In this document: positions 14,805 through 22,097 of the stretch, piece by piece
How positions within the stretch are numbered: position 1 is the first letter of the stretch
Layout of the letters: each line of letters starts with the position of its first letter
From: DASRYH01 sp035687245
GTDB lineage: Bacteria; Actinomycetota; Coriobacteriia; Anaerosomatales; PHET01
Direction of reading: 5' to 3'
Length of the DNA: 25,689 bases
Assembly (NCBI GenBank): GCA_035687245.1
Contig: DASRYH010000032.1
Span: 1-25,689, forward strand
Translations under genes and position numbers: made by a program
Notes under the pieces: generated by a model
Told to the model about the DNA's origin: nothing
The model's input: the letters and a program-made list of their open reading frames with translations, nothing else
Databases searched by the model: none

Positions 14805-14908
14805 GTCCCCTCCTTGGTTCGGGACGGCGTCCATGCGATAGACTGCCCGCGCAAGATGGTATCACTCGCCAGCGACATTCCGGACTGCCGAAGGGAGGGG
14901 CGCGGCCA

Positions 14909-15598
14909 TTGATTCCCATTCGCGCCCGGCGCCGGTCGGCCTCCCTGCCCTTCCTCACGTGGACGCTTATGCTCACCTGCACCGCGGTCATGGTGAGACT
15001 CGCGCTACTTCCCGATGCACGCGCTACCTCGATCTTCGGGGCGCTGGCCGTAGTGCCCGCACGCCTCTTCTCGACTCCGTTTCAACCCGGGCAGCTCATC
15101 ACACTCGTGACCTCAGCGTTTCTCCACGCCGGCTGGGTGCACCTGATCGGCAACCTCATCTTCTTGTGGGTCTTCGGCCCCGTGGTGGAGTCGAGGATCG
15201 GGCGTCTCGCGTTCGGCGCGCTCTACTTCGCTTCCGGCATCGCCGGTGCGCTCTGCTTCGCCCTCATCTCCCCCGCCTCCACCACTCCGCTCGTCGGAGC
15301 AAGCGCGGCGATCGCAGGCGTGCTCGGCGCGGCAATCGTGCTCGACCCGACGGCCGAGATCACCGCGATCATCCCACTGGTCGTCTGGTTCGAAGTCGCT
15401 GAGCTGCCTGCGGCGTTCATGATTGGCATGTGGTTCCTGCTGCAGGTCGCGTCTGCCGTGGCGCCGGTTGTCGAAGGTGCTGGCGCGACTATCGCGTGGA
15501 CTGCCCACATCGGCGGATTCGTGTTGGGGGCCGCAGTGGCGCTGGTCGCCAACGGCGGCCGGATAAGCACAACGGCCCGCTCGAGGCGGGCCGTCTAG
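14909..15598 (+). CDS. Rhomboid family intramembrane serine protease
   Basis: A 229-residue membrane protein with about six hydrophobic segments. The rhomboid dyad is visible: Ser132 in GASAAIAGVLG and His200 in AHIGGFVLG. The oxyanion-site pair of TM2 is HLIGN (His78, Asn82), preceded by TSAFLHAGWVHL. It cuts transmembrane substrates within the lipid bilayer; the substrate cannot be predicted. The start is TTG at 14909, chosen because gaagggagggg ends 8 bases before it and the conserved core needs this frame. The last codons and stop are embedded in or next to a hairpin at 15572-15594. It is divergent from lemA-lgt. Confidence 0.93.
   Translation: MIPIRARRRSASLPFLTWTLMLTCTAVMVRLALLPDARATSIFGALAVVPARLFSTPFQPGQLITLVTSAFLHAGWVHLIGNLIFLWVFGPVVESRIGRLAFGALYFASGIAGALCFALISPASTTPLVGASAAIAGVLGAAIVLDPTAEITAIIPLVVWFEVAELPAAFMIGMWFLLQVASAVAPVVEGAGATIAWTAHIGGFVLGAAVALVANGGRISTTARSRRAV
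15572..15594. terminator. Hairpin at the rhomboid 3' end, probable terminator
   Basis: Perfect 9-bp inverted repeat ACGGCCCGC/GCGGGCCGT with loop TCGAG. It lies inside the last codons of the rhomboid gene (the stop is at 15596) and 27 bases beyond the convergent gene ending at 15621. T runs are poor on both sides (CTAGGGAGATTCT on plus, TTGTGCTT on minus), so termination may be weak or bidirectional. Confidence 0.55.
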
Positions 15599-15620
15599 GG
15601 AGATTCTGTTCGTATCGCGA

Positions 15621-16010
15621 CTAGCTGCGCCCATCCATCTCGCGTAGCGCATCTTCCACGCAGTCCACGTCTTCGAGCTGCCTGCGGAAGTACTCGCAGT
15701 AGGCGTCGAACTCCACGCTCTCTTCGTCGTGAAGCGCTACGGCAACGCGCTCCGTTTCACCATCATCGAAGTGGGATGCGGGGATTATCGAGAAACCTGC
15801 GGGGGCATCGCTGTCGCCCTCTTCGGAGAGTGCCTCGATTGCGGCGAGAAGGAATGCGGGCACGATTGCCGTGACCTTGATCTCGGAACCGCAGTGCGGA
15901 CACACGAAGGTTATGTCGGCGTGGTCGGCCTCGCGCAGGACGACATTATCGATGTCTTCAAGACTCACATCGACCAGGCCGTCGATGGGGCATGTGATGG
16001 TGAACTCCAT
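15621..16010 (-). CDS. Zinc-ribbon-like protein (CpXC-like)
   Basis: A 129-residue soluble protein. The N-terminal half resembles a CpXC-type zinc ribbon: FTITCPIDG near residue 7 and FVCPHCGSEI at Cys37 and Cys40. The first knuckle reads CPID rather than CPxC, so one of the four expected Cys ligands is Asp10. The C-terminal half is acidic, with EYFRRQLEDVDCVEDALREM forming a helix. The function is unknown. The ATG at 16010 is chosen for its ggagg ribosome site 9 bases upstream; an upstream in-frame start would add 12 unconserved residues. The -10-like TACAAT on the minus strand is at 16047-16052. It is divergent from azlC and convergent with the rhomboid gene. Confidence 0.75.
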   Translation of the reverse strand: MEFTITCPIDGLVDVSLEDIDNVVLREADHADITFVCPHCGSEIKVTAIVPAFLLAAIEALSEEGDSDAPAGFSIIPASHFDDGETERVAVALHDEESVEFDAYCEYFRRQLEDVDCVEDALREMDGRS

Positions 16011-16046
16011 GTGGGATCGCCTCCAGACGGCTTGCCCTCGCTGCAT

Positions 16047-16052
16047 ATTGTA
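16047..16052 (-). promoter_or_regulatory. -10 element of the zinc-ribbon gene
   Basis: Minus strand TACAAT (5 of 6), about 37 bases before the start codon at 16010. At 17-base spacing the -35 position shows only 3 of 6 matches. Confidence 0.4.
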
Positions 16053-16079
16053 GCCTGCGGAATCGTCCGCGTCGCCCCG

Positions 16080-16097
16080 CGGTGATGGCTATCACCG
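16080..16097. promoter_or_regulatory. Inverted repeat upstream of azlC
   Basis: CGGTGAT-GGCT-ATCACCG: perfect 7-base arms with a 4-base centre, in the divergent gap between the zinc-ribbon gene and azlC. It lies about 27 bases before the likely azlC -10 (TAGGAT, 16124-16129), a natural site for an activator or repressor. It could also form an RNA hairpin if the transcript started earlier. Confidence 0.45.
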
Positions 16098-16136
16098 TGT
16101 CCGCAAGAAGCGCGCCACAGTGTTAGGATTGCCGTC

Positions 16137-16883
16137 ATGTCTGACGAACCCCTGAACCAATCGCCCGCGATTCCTGATGCGCGGCATTCTACACTCCAAA
16201 ACATTGTGCGCGGCTGCCGGCTCGGCCTGCCGATCTTTCTGGGCTACGCGCCGGTTGGCGCTGCCTTCGGCGTGCTTGCCCGTTCGCTTGGCTTCACCTG
16301 GTGGCAGGCGGCCATCTGCTCAGCCACCGCGATAGCCGGAGCTGGACAGTTCATCGCGCTGTCCCTGCTCACCAGCGGTGCAAACGTCGTATCCACGCTC
16401 ATCGCGACCTCAGTGGTGAACCTGCGCTACGTGCTCTTCTCCACCACGCTCGCGCCGCAGCTCCCCAATGTGCGCATTCCCACTCTCACATGGCTGGGCT
16501 TCACGCTCACCGACGAGACCTTCGCGGTCAACATCGCCGACATTCGGCAGAAGACCGCCACACCTGCGTCGATGAGCGGCGTCGGCATCATCGCCTGGTG
16601 TGGCTGGGTGCTCGGCACGGTCGTGGGTGCGCTGGCCGCCAACTCCATCGGCGACCCCACACGATTCGGCGTCGACTTCGCGATGCCGGCGATGTTCTCG
16701 GCGCTGTTCGTTGCGCTTGCCGAAGACCGGCGCCACATCGTGGTAGGCGTCGTGGCTGCCGCCCTCGCGCTCGGCATCCCCCTGCTCTCCCGCGTCGGCA
16801 TGCCGGTCTCCTCGAACTGGGTGGTCGTTATCGCTTCGATCGCCGCGGCCACGCTCGCGACGGTGGTGAGCAGTGATGAGTAG
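16137..16883 (+). CDS. azlC: Branched-chain amino acid exporter large subunit AzlC
   Basis: A 248-residue inner membrane protein of the AzlC/LIV-E family, which with AzlD exports valine, leucine, isoleucine or analogues. The core GCRLGLPIFLGYAPVGAAFGVLARSLGFTWWQA, GAGQFIALSLL, the NLRYVLFS segment and LTDETFAVN are typical. A polar 20-residue N-terminus precedes the first membrane segment. The ATG at 16137 is only 7 bases after the TAGGAT -10-like element, so the message may be leaderless; an agga lies at the same place, so this is not certain. It overlaps azlD by 8 bases. Confidence 0.93.
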   Translation: MSDEPLNQSPAIPDARHSTLQNIVRGCRLGLPIFLGYAPVGAAFGVLARSLGFTWWQAAICSATAIAGAGQFIALSLLTSGANVVSTLIATSVVNLRYVLFSTTLAPQLPNVRIPTLTWLGFTLTDETFAVNIADIRQKTATPASMSGVGIIAWCGWVLGTVVGALAANSIGDPTRFGVDFAMPAMFSALFVALAEDRRHIVVGVVAAALALGIPLLSRVGMPVSSNWVVVIASIAAATLATVVSSDE

Positions 16884-17211
16884 CGTCCCCGCCCCGGTCA
16901 TCTGGGGCGTCATCGCCGGCATGGCTACCATCAACTTCGCCCTGCGCTTCACGCCGCTCGCGCTGCTTTCGCGCTTCGAGTTGCCGCGTCCGGTGCTGCG
17001 CTGGCTGTCGTTCATCCCCATCTCAGTGATGGGCTCGCTCGTCGCATCAGAAGTGTTGCGGCCGGGCGGAACGTGGCAAGCCCCTCTCACCAACGCCGGG
17101 CTATACGCTTCGTTCATCACGATGCTCGTCTTCCGCTTCACGCGCAGCTTCCTTGGCGCGACGCTCGCCGGGATGCTCTCATTCGTGGCCCTGCGCGCGC
17201 TGATTGGCTAG
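16876..17211 (+). CDS. azlD: Branched-chain amino acid exporter small subunit AzlD
   Basis: A 111-residue membrane protein with about four hydrophobic helices, the small partner of AzlC. Typical marks are the MATINFALRFTPLALLSRFELPRPVLRWLSFIPISVMGSL stretch and a short C-terminal helix. The ATG at 16876 overlaps the azlC stop (16881-16883), so translation is coupled; a GTG one codon earlier is an alternative. No neighbour suggests which amino acid is moved. Confidence 0.93.
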   Translation: MSSVPAPVIWGVIAGMATINFALRFTPLALLSRFELPRPVLRWLSFIPISVMGSLVASEVLRPGGTWQAPLTNAGLYASFITMLVFRFTRSFLGATLAGMLSFVALRALIG

Positions 17212-17230
17212 GCGCGACTTCCGAGGCTTG

Positions 17231-17271
17231 CGCGCGTGCGCTAGACTGGCAAGCCCACGCGCGCACGCGCG
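17231..17271. repeat. Inverted repeat of alternating C and G between azlD and the DUF1015 gene
   Basis: Arms CGCGCGTGCGC (17231-17241) and GCGCACGCGCG (17261-17271) are perfect 11-base complements with a 19-base loop. Positions 17256-17273 are 18 strictly alternating pyrimidine-purine bases. No T run follows, so it is not a standard terminator. It ends 40 bases before the next start codon. Confidence 0.6.
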
Positions 17272-17310
17272 TGACGCAGACCCGTGCACCGACGTCAGGA
17301 GCCGCCTCTT

Positions 17311-18597
17311 ATGGCCCGAGTCCGCCCGTTCGCCGGCCTTCGCTTCGCCGCCCCCGAAACAGACATCTCGGCTATGGCCGCACCGCCCTACGACGTCATC
17401 TCGCCGGAACAGCGCGCGGAGCTGCTCTCTCGCGATCCGCACAACATCGTGGCCCTCGAACTCCCGTACGGGCCGCTGGATCCCACGGTCGCAAACAACC
17501 GCTACGAGACCGGCCGGCGTACGTGGGACAGCTGGCGAGCCGACGGAGTGCTCGTGGCCGATGCGCCCAGCGTGTACGTGCTCGAGCAGACCTTCACCCT
17601 TCAGGGCCAGCCGATTCGGCGACGCGCCTTCATCGCTGCGGTAGGTCTCGAGCCGTTCGATGCCGGAATCGTCCTGCCCCACGAGCGTACCCTGCCCAAG
17701 GCCCTCGGCGACCGCTTCGAGCTGATCATGGCTACCGGCGCGAACTTCAGCCAGGTCTTCGGTCTTTTTGACGATCCCGCCTGCGAGACCGATGCCCTCT
17801 TCGCCGAAGTGATGGCGAGCGAGCCGGTCGCCACCGCCACCGACGACGACAACGTCAAGAGCACGCTGTGGGCCTCAACCGATGCGGACGTGGCGCGCAG
17901 ACTCGAGGAGCTGCTCGCCCCCAAGCAGGTCTTCATCGCCGACGGCCACCATCGCTACACCACCGCACTCGCCCACTGTGAGCTCATGCGTGAGCGCAGC
18001 GGCGGCGAAGCTGCCGACGCGCCCGCCGAGTTCGTGATGATGGCACTCGTCAACATGGACGACCCCGAGCTGCGCGTGCTGCCCACACACCGCGTCGCCA
18101 ACGCTGAAGGCACCTTCCACCCGGCGGCCTTCCACGCGGCCCTCGCCGAGCACTTCATCGTCGAGGAGTGCGCTACTGCCGAGGGTCTCGCGGCTCTCGA
18201 GCGGATTACTGAGCCTGCCTTCCTCGTGAAGACTCCGGCCGACGTCCATCCACTGGTCGTCAGGCTCAAGCCGGACACCGATCTGAGGGCGCTGATGCCT
18301 GCGGGACGCTCCGAAGCCTGGATGAACCTCGACGTCGCCGTACTGCAGGAGCTCGTGCTCGACCCGCTGTTGGGGATCCACCCCGACCGGCCTGAGACGC
18401 TGGACCGGCTGGACTTCGTGAAGGACGCCGACCAGGCGCTCAGGATGTCTGCAGAAAACGACGCCGTCTTCGTGCTGCGGGCCACCCGTCTCGGGCAACT
18501 ACGCGACGTCGCACTGGCCGGCGAGACGATGCCGCAGAAGAGCACCTACTTCTACCCGAAGCTGCTCTCCGGGCTCGTGATGCGAGCTGCTCGCTAG
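17311..18597 (+). CDS. DUF1015 family protein
   Basis: A 428-residue soluble protein. Family marks are the opening MARVRPFAGLRF...MAAPPYDVISPEQ, ALELPYG, the central ADGHHRYTTAL motif at residues 210-220, and the closing ETMPQKSTYFYPKLLSGL. The family is common in anaerobic and thermophilic bacteria and has no settled biochemical role; the conserved DGHHRY motif suggests catalysis or phosphate binding, but this is inference. The ATG at 17311 is chosen over an upstream reading because AGGAG precedes it and the conserved N-terminus starts here. The gene is alone between azlD and a convergent glycosylase. Confidence 0.92.
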   Translation: MARVRPFAGLRFAAPETDISAMAAPPYDVISPEQRAELLSRDPHNIVALELPYGPLDPTVANNRYETGRRTWDSWRADGVLVADAPSVYVLEQTFTLQGQPIRRRAFIAAVGLEPFDAGIVLPHERTLPKALGDRFELIMATGANFSQVFGLFDDPACETDALFAEVMASEPVATATDDDNVKSTLWASTDADVARRLEELLAPKQVFIADGHHRYTTALAHCELMRERSGGEAADAPAEFVMMALVNMDDPELRVLPTHRVANAEGTFHPAAFHAALAEHFIVEECATAEGLAALERITEPAFLVKTPADVHPLVVRLKPDTDLRALMPAGRSEAWMNLDVAVLQELVLDPLLGIHPDRPETLDRLDFVKDADQALRMSAENDAVFVLRATRLGQLRDVALAGETMPQKSTYFYPKLLSGLVMRAAR

Positions 18598-18620
18598 CTG
18601 CACTCGCTTGCCCAAACCCA

Positions 18621-18639
18621 GCCGCGTGACACACGCTGC
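18621..18639. terminator. Weak hairpin between convergent genes
   Basis: GCCGCGTG-ACA-CACGCTGC: 8-bp stem with one mismatch, in the 60-base gap between the DUF1015 gene and the convergent glycosylase. No T run on either side, so a terminator role is only possible. Confidence 0.3.
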
Positions 18640-18657
18640 GGGCCACCCGGCAGCCGG

Positions 18658-19461
18658 CTAGCTGCGCGCGCGCACGCCCACGCCCGTCACGTTGCGGTCG
18701 ACCAAGCGCGGGCATACGTCGCCTAGCCGGCACGAGTCACAACTGGGCGTCTTCGGTCGGCAGCTGTCGCGACCGATCAGCCAGGCCGGCAGATCGAGGG
18801 TTCCGGGAGACGCAGGGCACAAGCTGGCCGCCGCCGCCTCAATCGCATCGCGGTCGTCGTGATCCACCAGACCCGAGCGCAGAAACACGCGCCTCACGTG
18901 GACGTCGTATGCAACCGACCCGCGCTCACGCCCGGTCAGCTCCACGCCGAAGTGCCGCATCAGGATCTCTGTGGCCATGACCGCCTTCTTGCGCCCGATA
19001 CCGTCGAACGCCGATAGCCGGCCAACGACCTCGACGACGCTCGATCCGGGCGCCCAGATGCGTGCCGCATTGCCGTCGTAGTCCCTGGCCAAGCGGCGGG
19101 CCGCAGAGACGATCCACGCAGGAAGCGTCTTCTTGAAGCGGTGAAGCATCGGGGGTGTCTGAACTGCAGCCGAAACGAGCGACTTGTCAGCGAGCGCCTC
19201 GAGGGAGAACGACCCGAGTCGCTGCTTGAGCAGATAGGGTCCGGACCACGCGCGTTCGGCAGGGATGCCCTGAGTGAACAGGGTCCCGATCAGGAACGCG
19301 TTCGGCTCTTCGGCGAGCAGGCGATCGGCATCCGCGTTCCCTGTGAAGGAACCGCCGACCTGAGCCGCACCGTCCCTCTCCAGCTCGCGACCGTAGTCGA
19401 TCAGCACAGCAGCGACCGCGTTTCGGCGGCCTGCCGCGTCACCGGACGTGCGTGAATGCAC
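18658..19461 (-). CDS. Endonuclease III-like HhH-GPD DNA glycosylase with [4Fe-4S] cluster
   Basis: Base-excision repair glycosylase of 267 residues. The helix-hairpin-helix LSAFDGIGRKKAVMATEI is at residues 149-166, with Lys in the endonuclease III catalytic position (GRKKA); the Asp follows at residue 186 (VAYDVHVRRVF). The C-terminus has Cys234-x6-Cys241-x2-Cys244-x5-Cys250, the exact endonuclease III iron-sulfur loop spacing. It is longer and more diverged than standard Nth (about 210 residues), with an N-terminal region starting RRNAVAAVLIDYGRELERDG, so it is a separate subgroup rather than plain nth; its base specificity is unknown. The GTG at 19461 is 5 bases after the upstream gene's stop, with no clear ribosome site, so coupling is likely. 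Confidence 0.85.
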   Translation of the reverse strand: MHSRTSGDAAGRRNAVAAVLIDYGRELERDGAAQVGGSFTGNADADRLLAEEPNAFLIGTLFTQGIPAERAWSGPYLLKQRLGSFSLEALADKSLVSAAVQTPPMLHRFKKTLPAWIVSAARRLARDYDGNAARIWAPGSSVVEVVGRLSAFDGIGRKKAVMATEILMRHFGVELTGRERGSVAYDVHVRRVFLRSGLVDHDDRDAIEAAAASLCPASPGTLDLPAWLIGRDSCRPKTPSCDSCRLGDVCPRLVDRNVTGVGVRARS

Positions 19462-19466
19462 GCGTA

Positions 19467-19685
19467 CTAGAACCGGAGCGAGTCGGTCTTGATGCGGTGG
19501 ATGAGCTCTTCGCGCTCCTCAGGCGTGTAGGCCTCTTCGAGCTTGCCGTACGCCTTGATGCGCGAGCCCAAGAGCACGCCGCGCGCGAGCCGGTGAAACG
19601 CCCACAGGAAGCAAGCGCAGGCGGATGCCATGAACAGGTGGCGAACAAGCCCGTAGATGCTCAACTCGTCGTCGTAGTAGTGCAT
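19467..19685 (-). CDS. Small single-pass membrane protein, unknown
   Basis: A 72-residue protein starting MHYYDDELSIYGLVRHLFMASACACFLWAFHRLARGVLLG. The stretch from residue 13 to 40 contains one membrane-length hydrophobic segment with CAC; the C-terminal 30 residues are charged and helical (KLEEAYTPEEREELIHRIKTD). The start at 19685 has a strong aggaggg ribosome site, which supports a real gene. No family recognised. Its stop is 5 bases before the glycosylase start, so the two are probably one transcript; a functional link to DNA repair is not evident. Confidence 0.75.
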   Translation of the reverse strand: MHYYDDELSIYGLVRHLFMASACACFLWAFHRLARGVLLGSRIKAYGKLEEAYTPEEREELIHRIKTDSLRF

Positions 19686-19830
19686 CGTTGACCCTCCTCG
19701 ACGTGCGGTTCGGTGCAGTAGTGTTCTTTCCCCGAGCGCCACGATTCGCACGACGCACATCAGCGAATCCACGAGTCCGCCGGTGAAGCAACGCCATCAA
19801 GCCAGCGTCGCCGACCTCAGGCTGCGCCGC

Positions 19831-20076
19831 CTACTTGACGAGGCGTGGACCGTTCTTCAGGAAGAACTCGCAGTAGATGCAGCCGTCCTTGATGACGGCA
19901 GAGCGGTCGACGGTGGTGTCGAAGATGAACTCAGGGTCGGTCGTGACCGCATGAGTGGGGCGATCGCACGCGGCAAACGCGCACTTCGTCGGACAGTTGT
20001 CGTGGAAGTCGGCGGAGTGCGGGCACTGGGCCTGCATCTCTTCGTCACACCCGCGCTGTTCCCAACACTTCGCCAT
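19831..20076 (-). CDS. Small Cys-rich protein, CW-type motif
   Basis: An 81-residue soluble protein with eight cysteines: 4, 10, 18, 28, 32, 37, 66 and 69. The opening MAKCWEQRGC resembles the KCWExxxC start of two-CW-domain proteins found in anaerobes, and the end holds GCIYCEFF (CxxC). Such patterns suggest metal or iron-sulfur binding, but the role is unknown. The ATG at 20076 has agaagaggtc upstream. It lies 145 bases before the small membrane protein gene on the same strand and is divergent from the flavoprotein at 20278. In that 145-base gap I see no promoter or terminator I would defend. Confidence 0.8.
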   Translation of the reverse strand: MAKCWEQRGCDEEMQAQCPHSADFHDNCPTKCAFAACDRPTHAVTTDPEFIFDTTVDRSAVIKDGCIYCEFFLKNGPRLVK

Positions 20077-20277
20077 CGATGACCTCTTCTTCCCGCTGAG
20101 CCGTAGCGTCAGATTCTACTCCTCACGGAGCGCTTGCGAACCCCTGTCATGCGAGCGCCTTGCCGAGTTGCCTTTGCCGGCGCAACTGCTGCGCGCACCA
20201 GTCGCCCCGCACGCAGTGTCTTGCCGAGAAGACCGGGCGGCAAAGGCTTGCGCTCTGCGGTATCCTTGCCATCGACT

Positions 20278-21366
20278 ATGACTGCACTCACAGACCTCCT
20301 CGACTCATACGACACCATCGTTGTCGGCTCCGGTCCGGCCGGTGTGATGGCTGCGCTCCACTCATCGGAGCGCGGTCCTGTGCTGCTCGTCGAGGCAATG
20401 TCGCTCCCCCGCGAGAAGAGCTGCGGTGGCATGCTCAACGAGTACTCGCAGGAGTTCCTTTCGGCCTACGGCGAGCTGCCCGACGCGATGCGTCTCGAGC
20501 CGAACTGGGTCAACTTCCGCTACAACGACTGGGATCGGCGCATCCTCAAGCCGACCGAGCTCCGGTTCGCCAACGTCGATCGTAGGGACTTCGACGACTG
20601 GCTGATCTCGCTTCTGCCGGACAACGTGACGGTAGTAGGCTCGGTTACCCTCTCCGGCTTCGAGACGACCGTCGATGGAGTCGTCTGCGACCTGAAGAAC
20701 GGTGAGTCGAGACGCAACGTCTCGTGCGAGAACCTCATCGGCTGCGACGGCCCGCGCTCGACGGTGCGGCGCGCGCTCGGTATCGGCAGCGTGGCCACCT
20801 ACGTCACACTGCAGGACTTCCTCGTGATCGAGGGGCCCATCGAGCCCTACTTCGACTGCATCTACATGCGCGACATCGGCGACTCGTTCGCCTACGCCTA
20901 TGTAGTGCCGAAGGGCGACGTTGCCATCGTGGGCTCGGTCTTCTACCCGAAGACCAAGCGTCCCCATGAGAAGCACGCCCAAGTGCTCGACATCCTGCGC
21001 AAGAGCCTGCCGCTCGGCGAGTCGACCAAGCGCGAAGCGTGGGTCGCCTTGTCGGTACGCGACGCCGGCGATGTTGTTGCCGGCCGCGGTCGCGTGCTGC
21101 TCGCGGGTGAAGCCGCCGGCTTCATGTCTCCCACCAGCGGCGAAGGCATCAGCTACGCGCTGAATACGGGGCGCCTCGCGGGCCAGGCAGTGGCGACGTC
21201 TTCACCTGATGCGGCACTCGACGCCTACAAGGTGACCTCGGGTCACGTCGCCTCCAACATCACGCGCAAGCTGAAGTGGCTGCCGTTTATGGAGTCGCGC
21301 GCGGGCAAGTACCTCGCCGGCTTCGTGCCCACGCCGATCGTCTCGAAGATCACCAAGGGCCTGTAG
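20278..21366 (+). CDS. FAD-dependent oxidoreductase, geranylgeranyl reductase-like
   Basis: A 362-residue flavoprotein of the GGR/FixC group, whose members reduce isoprenoid double bonds or other lipids. The Rossmann dinucleotide motif VVGSGPAGV is at residues 15-23, EKSCGGML follows as in GGR proteins, the second FAD motif GCDGPRSTVRRALG is at 155-168, and the C-terminal flavin motif LLAGEAAGFMSPTSGEGISYAL begins near 274. Glu278 stands where many relatives have Asp (GDAAGF); this GEAAGF form also occurs in the family. No iron-sulfur motif. The ATG at 20278 is chosen because the FAD motif follows at the normal distance; longer readings run into unconserved sequence. A TATCCT -10-like element at 20261-20266 would give a very short leader. 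The substrate is unknown; quinone or lipid reduction is possible. Confidence 0.85.
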   Translation: MTALTDLLDSYDTIVVGSGPAGVMAALHSSERGPVLLVEAMSLPREKSCGGMLNEYSQEFLSAYGELPDAMRLEPNWVNFRYNDWDRRILKPTELRFANVDRRDFDDWLISLLPDNVTVVGSVTLSGFETTVDGVVCDLKNGESRRNVSCENLIGCDGPRSTVRRALGIGSVATYVTLQDFLVIEGPIEPYFDCIYMRDIGDSFAYAYVVPKGDVAIVGSVFYPKTKRPHEKHAQVLDILRKSLPLGESTKREAWVALSVRDAGDVVAGRGRVLLAGEAAGFMSPTSGEGISYALNTGRLAGQAVATSSPDAALDAYKVTSGHVASNITRKLKWLPFMESRAGKYLAGFVPTPIVSKITKGL

Positions 21367-21412
21367 ACCCCAAGGAGCCGCGCCACACCCGGCTGTCCGC
21401 GCCCCGCGACTC

Positions 21413-21979
21413 CTACTTGCGCTTGCTGAGGTGCATCTTGCTAGGAGTCGCGCCTGACTGGCCTTGGTACTTGCTCCCGAGCTCCGGATGTCCGTAGGGC
21501 CTGTCCACCGCAGTGGTCATCTGCGAGAACGAGATCTGGCCGATCTTCATCCCCGGAGTGAGCACGATGGGCAGGTTGGCGACGTTGGAGAGCTCGAGTG
21601 TGAGCTTGCCTTCCCAACCCGGGTCGACGTAGCCCGCCGTGGAGTGAATGAGAAGCCCCAGCCGACCCAGCGAGCTCTTTCCCTCAAGCCTGCCAACGAT
21701 GTCGTCGGGCAGCGAGATGCGCTCAACCGTCGTGCCCAAGGCGAACTCGCTTGGGTGCAGCACGAAGGGTTCGGTGGCCGAAGCGGTGACGCGCTCGGTA
21801 AGGCCGGTCTGTTCGCGGGCCGGATCGATATAGGGAAGCCTTGAGTTCCGAAACACCTGGAAGTCATCGCCCAAGTGCAGGTCGATGCTTGAGGGCTGGA
21901 TGTCGTCGGGATCGAGTGGTTCGACCACGATGCGGCCCTTGGCGATCTCTAGCCTGATGCTGTGATCTGAGAGCACCAC
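21413..21979 (-). CDS. dcd: dCTP deaminase (possibly bifunctional dUTP-forming/dUTPase type)
   Basis: Deaminates dCTP toward dUTP/dUMP for thymidylate synthesis. 188 residues from a GTG at 21979, with ggaagggg upstream; the next codon is also GTG and is an alternative start. Trimeric dUTPase-fold motifs: DIQPSSIDLHLG, GRLEGKSSLGRLGLLIHSTAGYVDPGWEGKLTLELSN near residues 97-132 with the catalytic Glu in TLELSN, and SKYQGQSGATPS at the C-terminus. The KSSLGRLGLLIHSTAG...ANLPI form is that of actinobacterial and archaeal proteins, some of which both deaminate and hydrolyse to dUMP; sequence by eye cannot decide. It follows nrdJ on the same strand after 118 bases, so deoxynucleotide genes are grouped. 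Confidence 0.95.
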   Translation of the reverse strand: MVLSDHSIRLEIAKGRIVVEPLDPDDIQPSSIDLHLGDDFQVFRNSRLPYIDPAREQTGLTERVTASATEPFVLHPSEFALGTTVERISLPDDIVGRLEGKSSLGRLGLLIHSTAGYVDPGWEGKLTLELSNVANLPIVLTPGMKIGQISFSQMTTAVDRPYGHPELGSKYQGQSGATPSKMHLSKRK

Positions 21980-22017
21980 GTGTGTCGCCCCTTCCTCGAG
22001 TCTTCTTTGCGAATGCT

Positions 22018-22051
22018 GGCGGCCCGCCCCTCGGTGAAAAGGCAGGCCGCC
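22018..22051. other. Hairpin between nrdJ and dcd
   Basis: Arms GGCGGCC (22018-22024) and GGCCGCC (22045-22051), with a further 3-bp inner match across one mismatch; 20 bases between the main arms. It lies 47 bases after the nrdJ stop and 39 bases before the dcd start. No T run follows on the minus strand. It may trim or stabilise the nrdJ message or be a weak terminator. Confidence 0.45.
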
Positions 22052-22097
22052 GTGGAACGCATTTGTCAGCACAAGCCCCTGAAGCGTATCGGGCCGC

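Noticed and set aside
20134..20277. Upstream extension of the flavoprotein by 48 residues
   Set aside because: The extra residues are Arg/Ala-rich with no conservation pattern, and the FAD motif is at the usual distance from the ATG at 20278.
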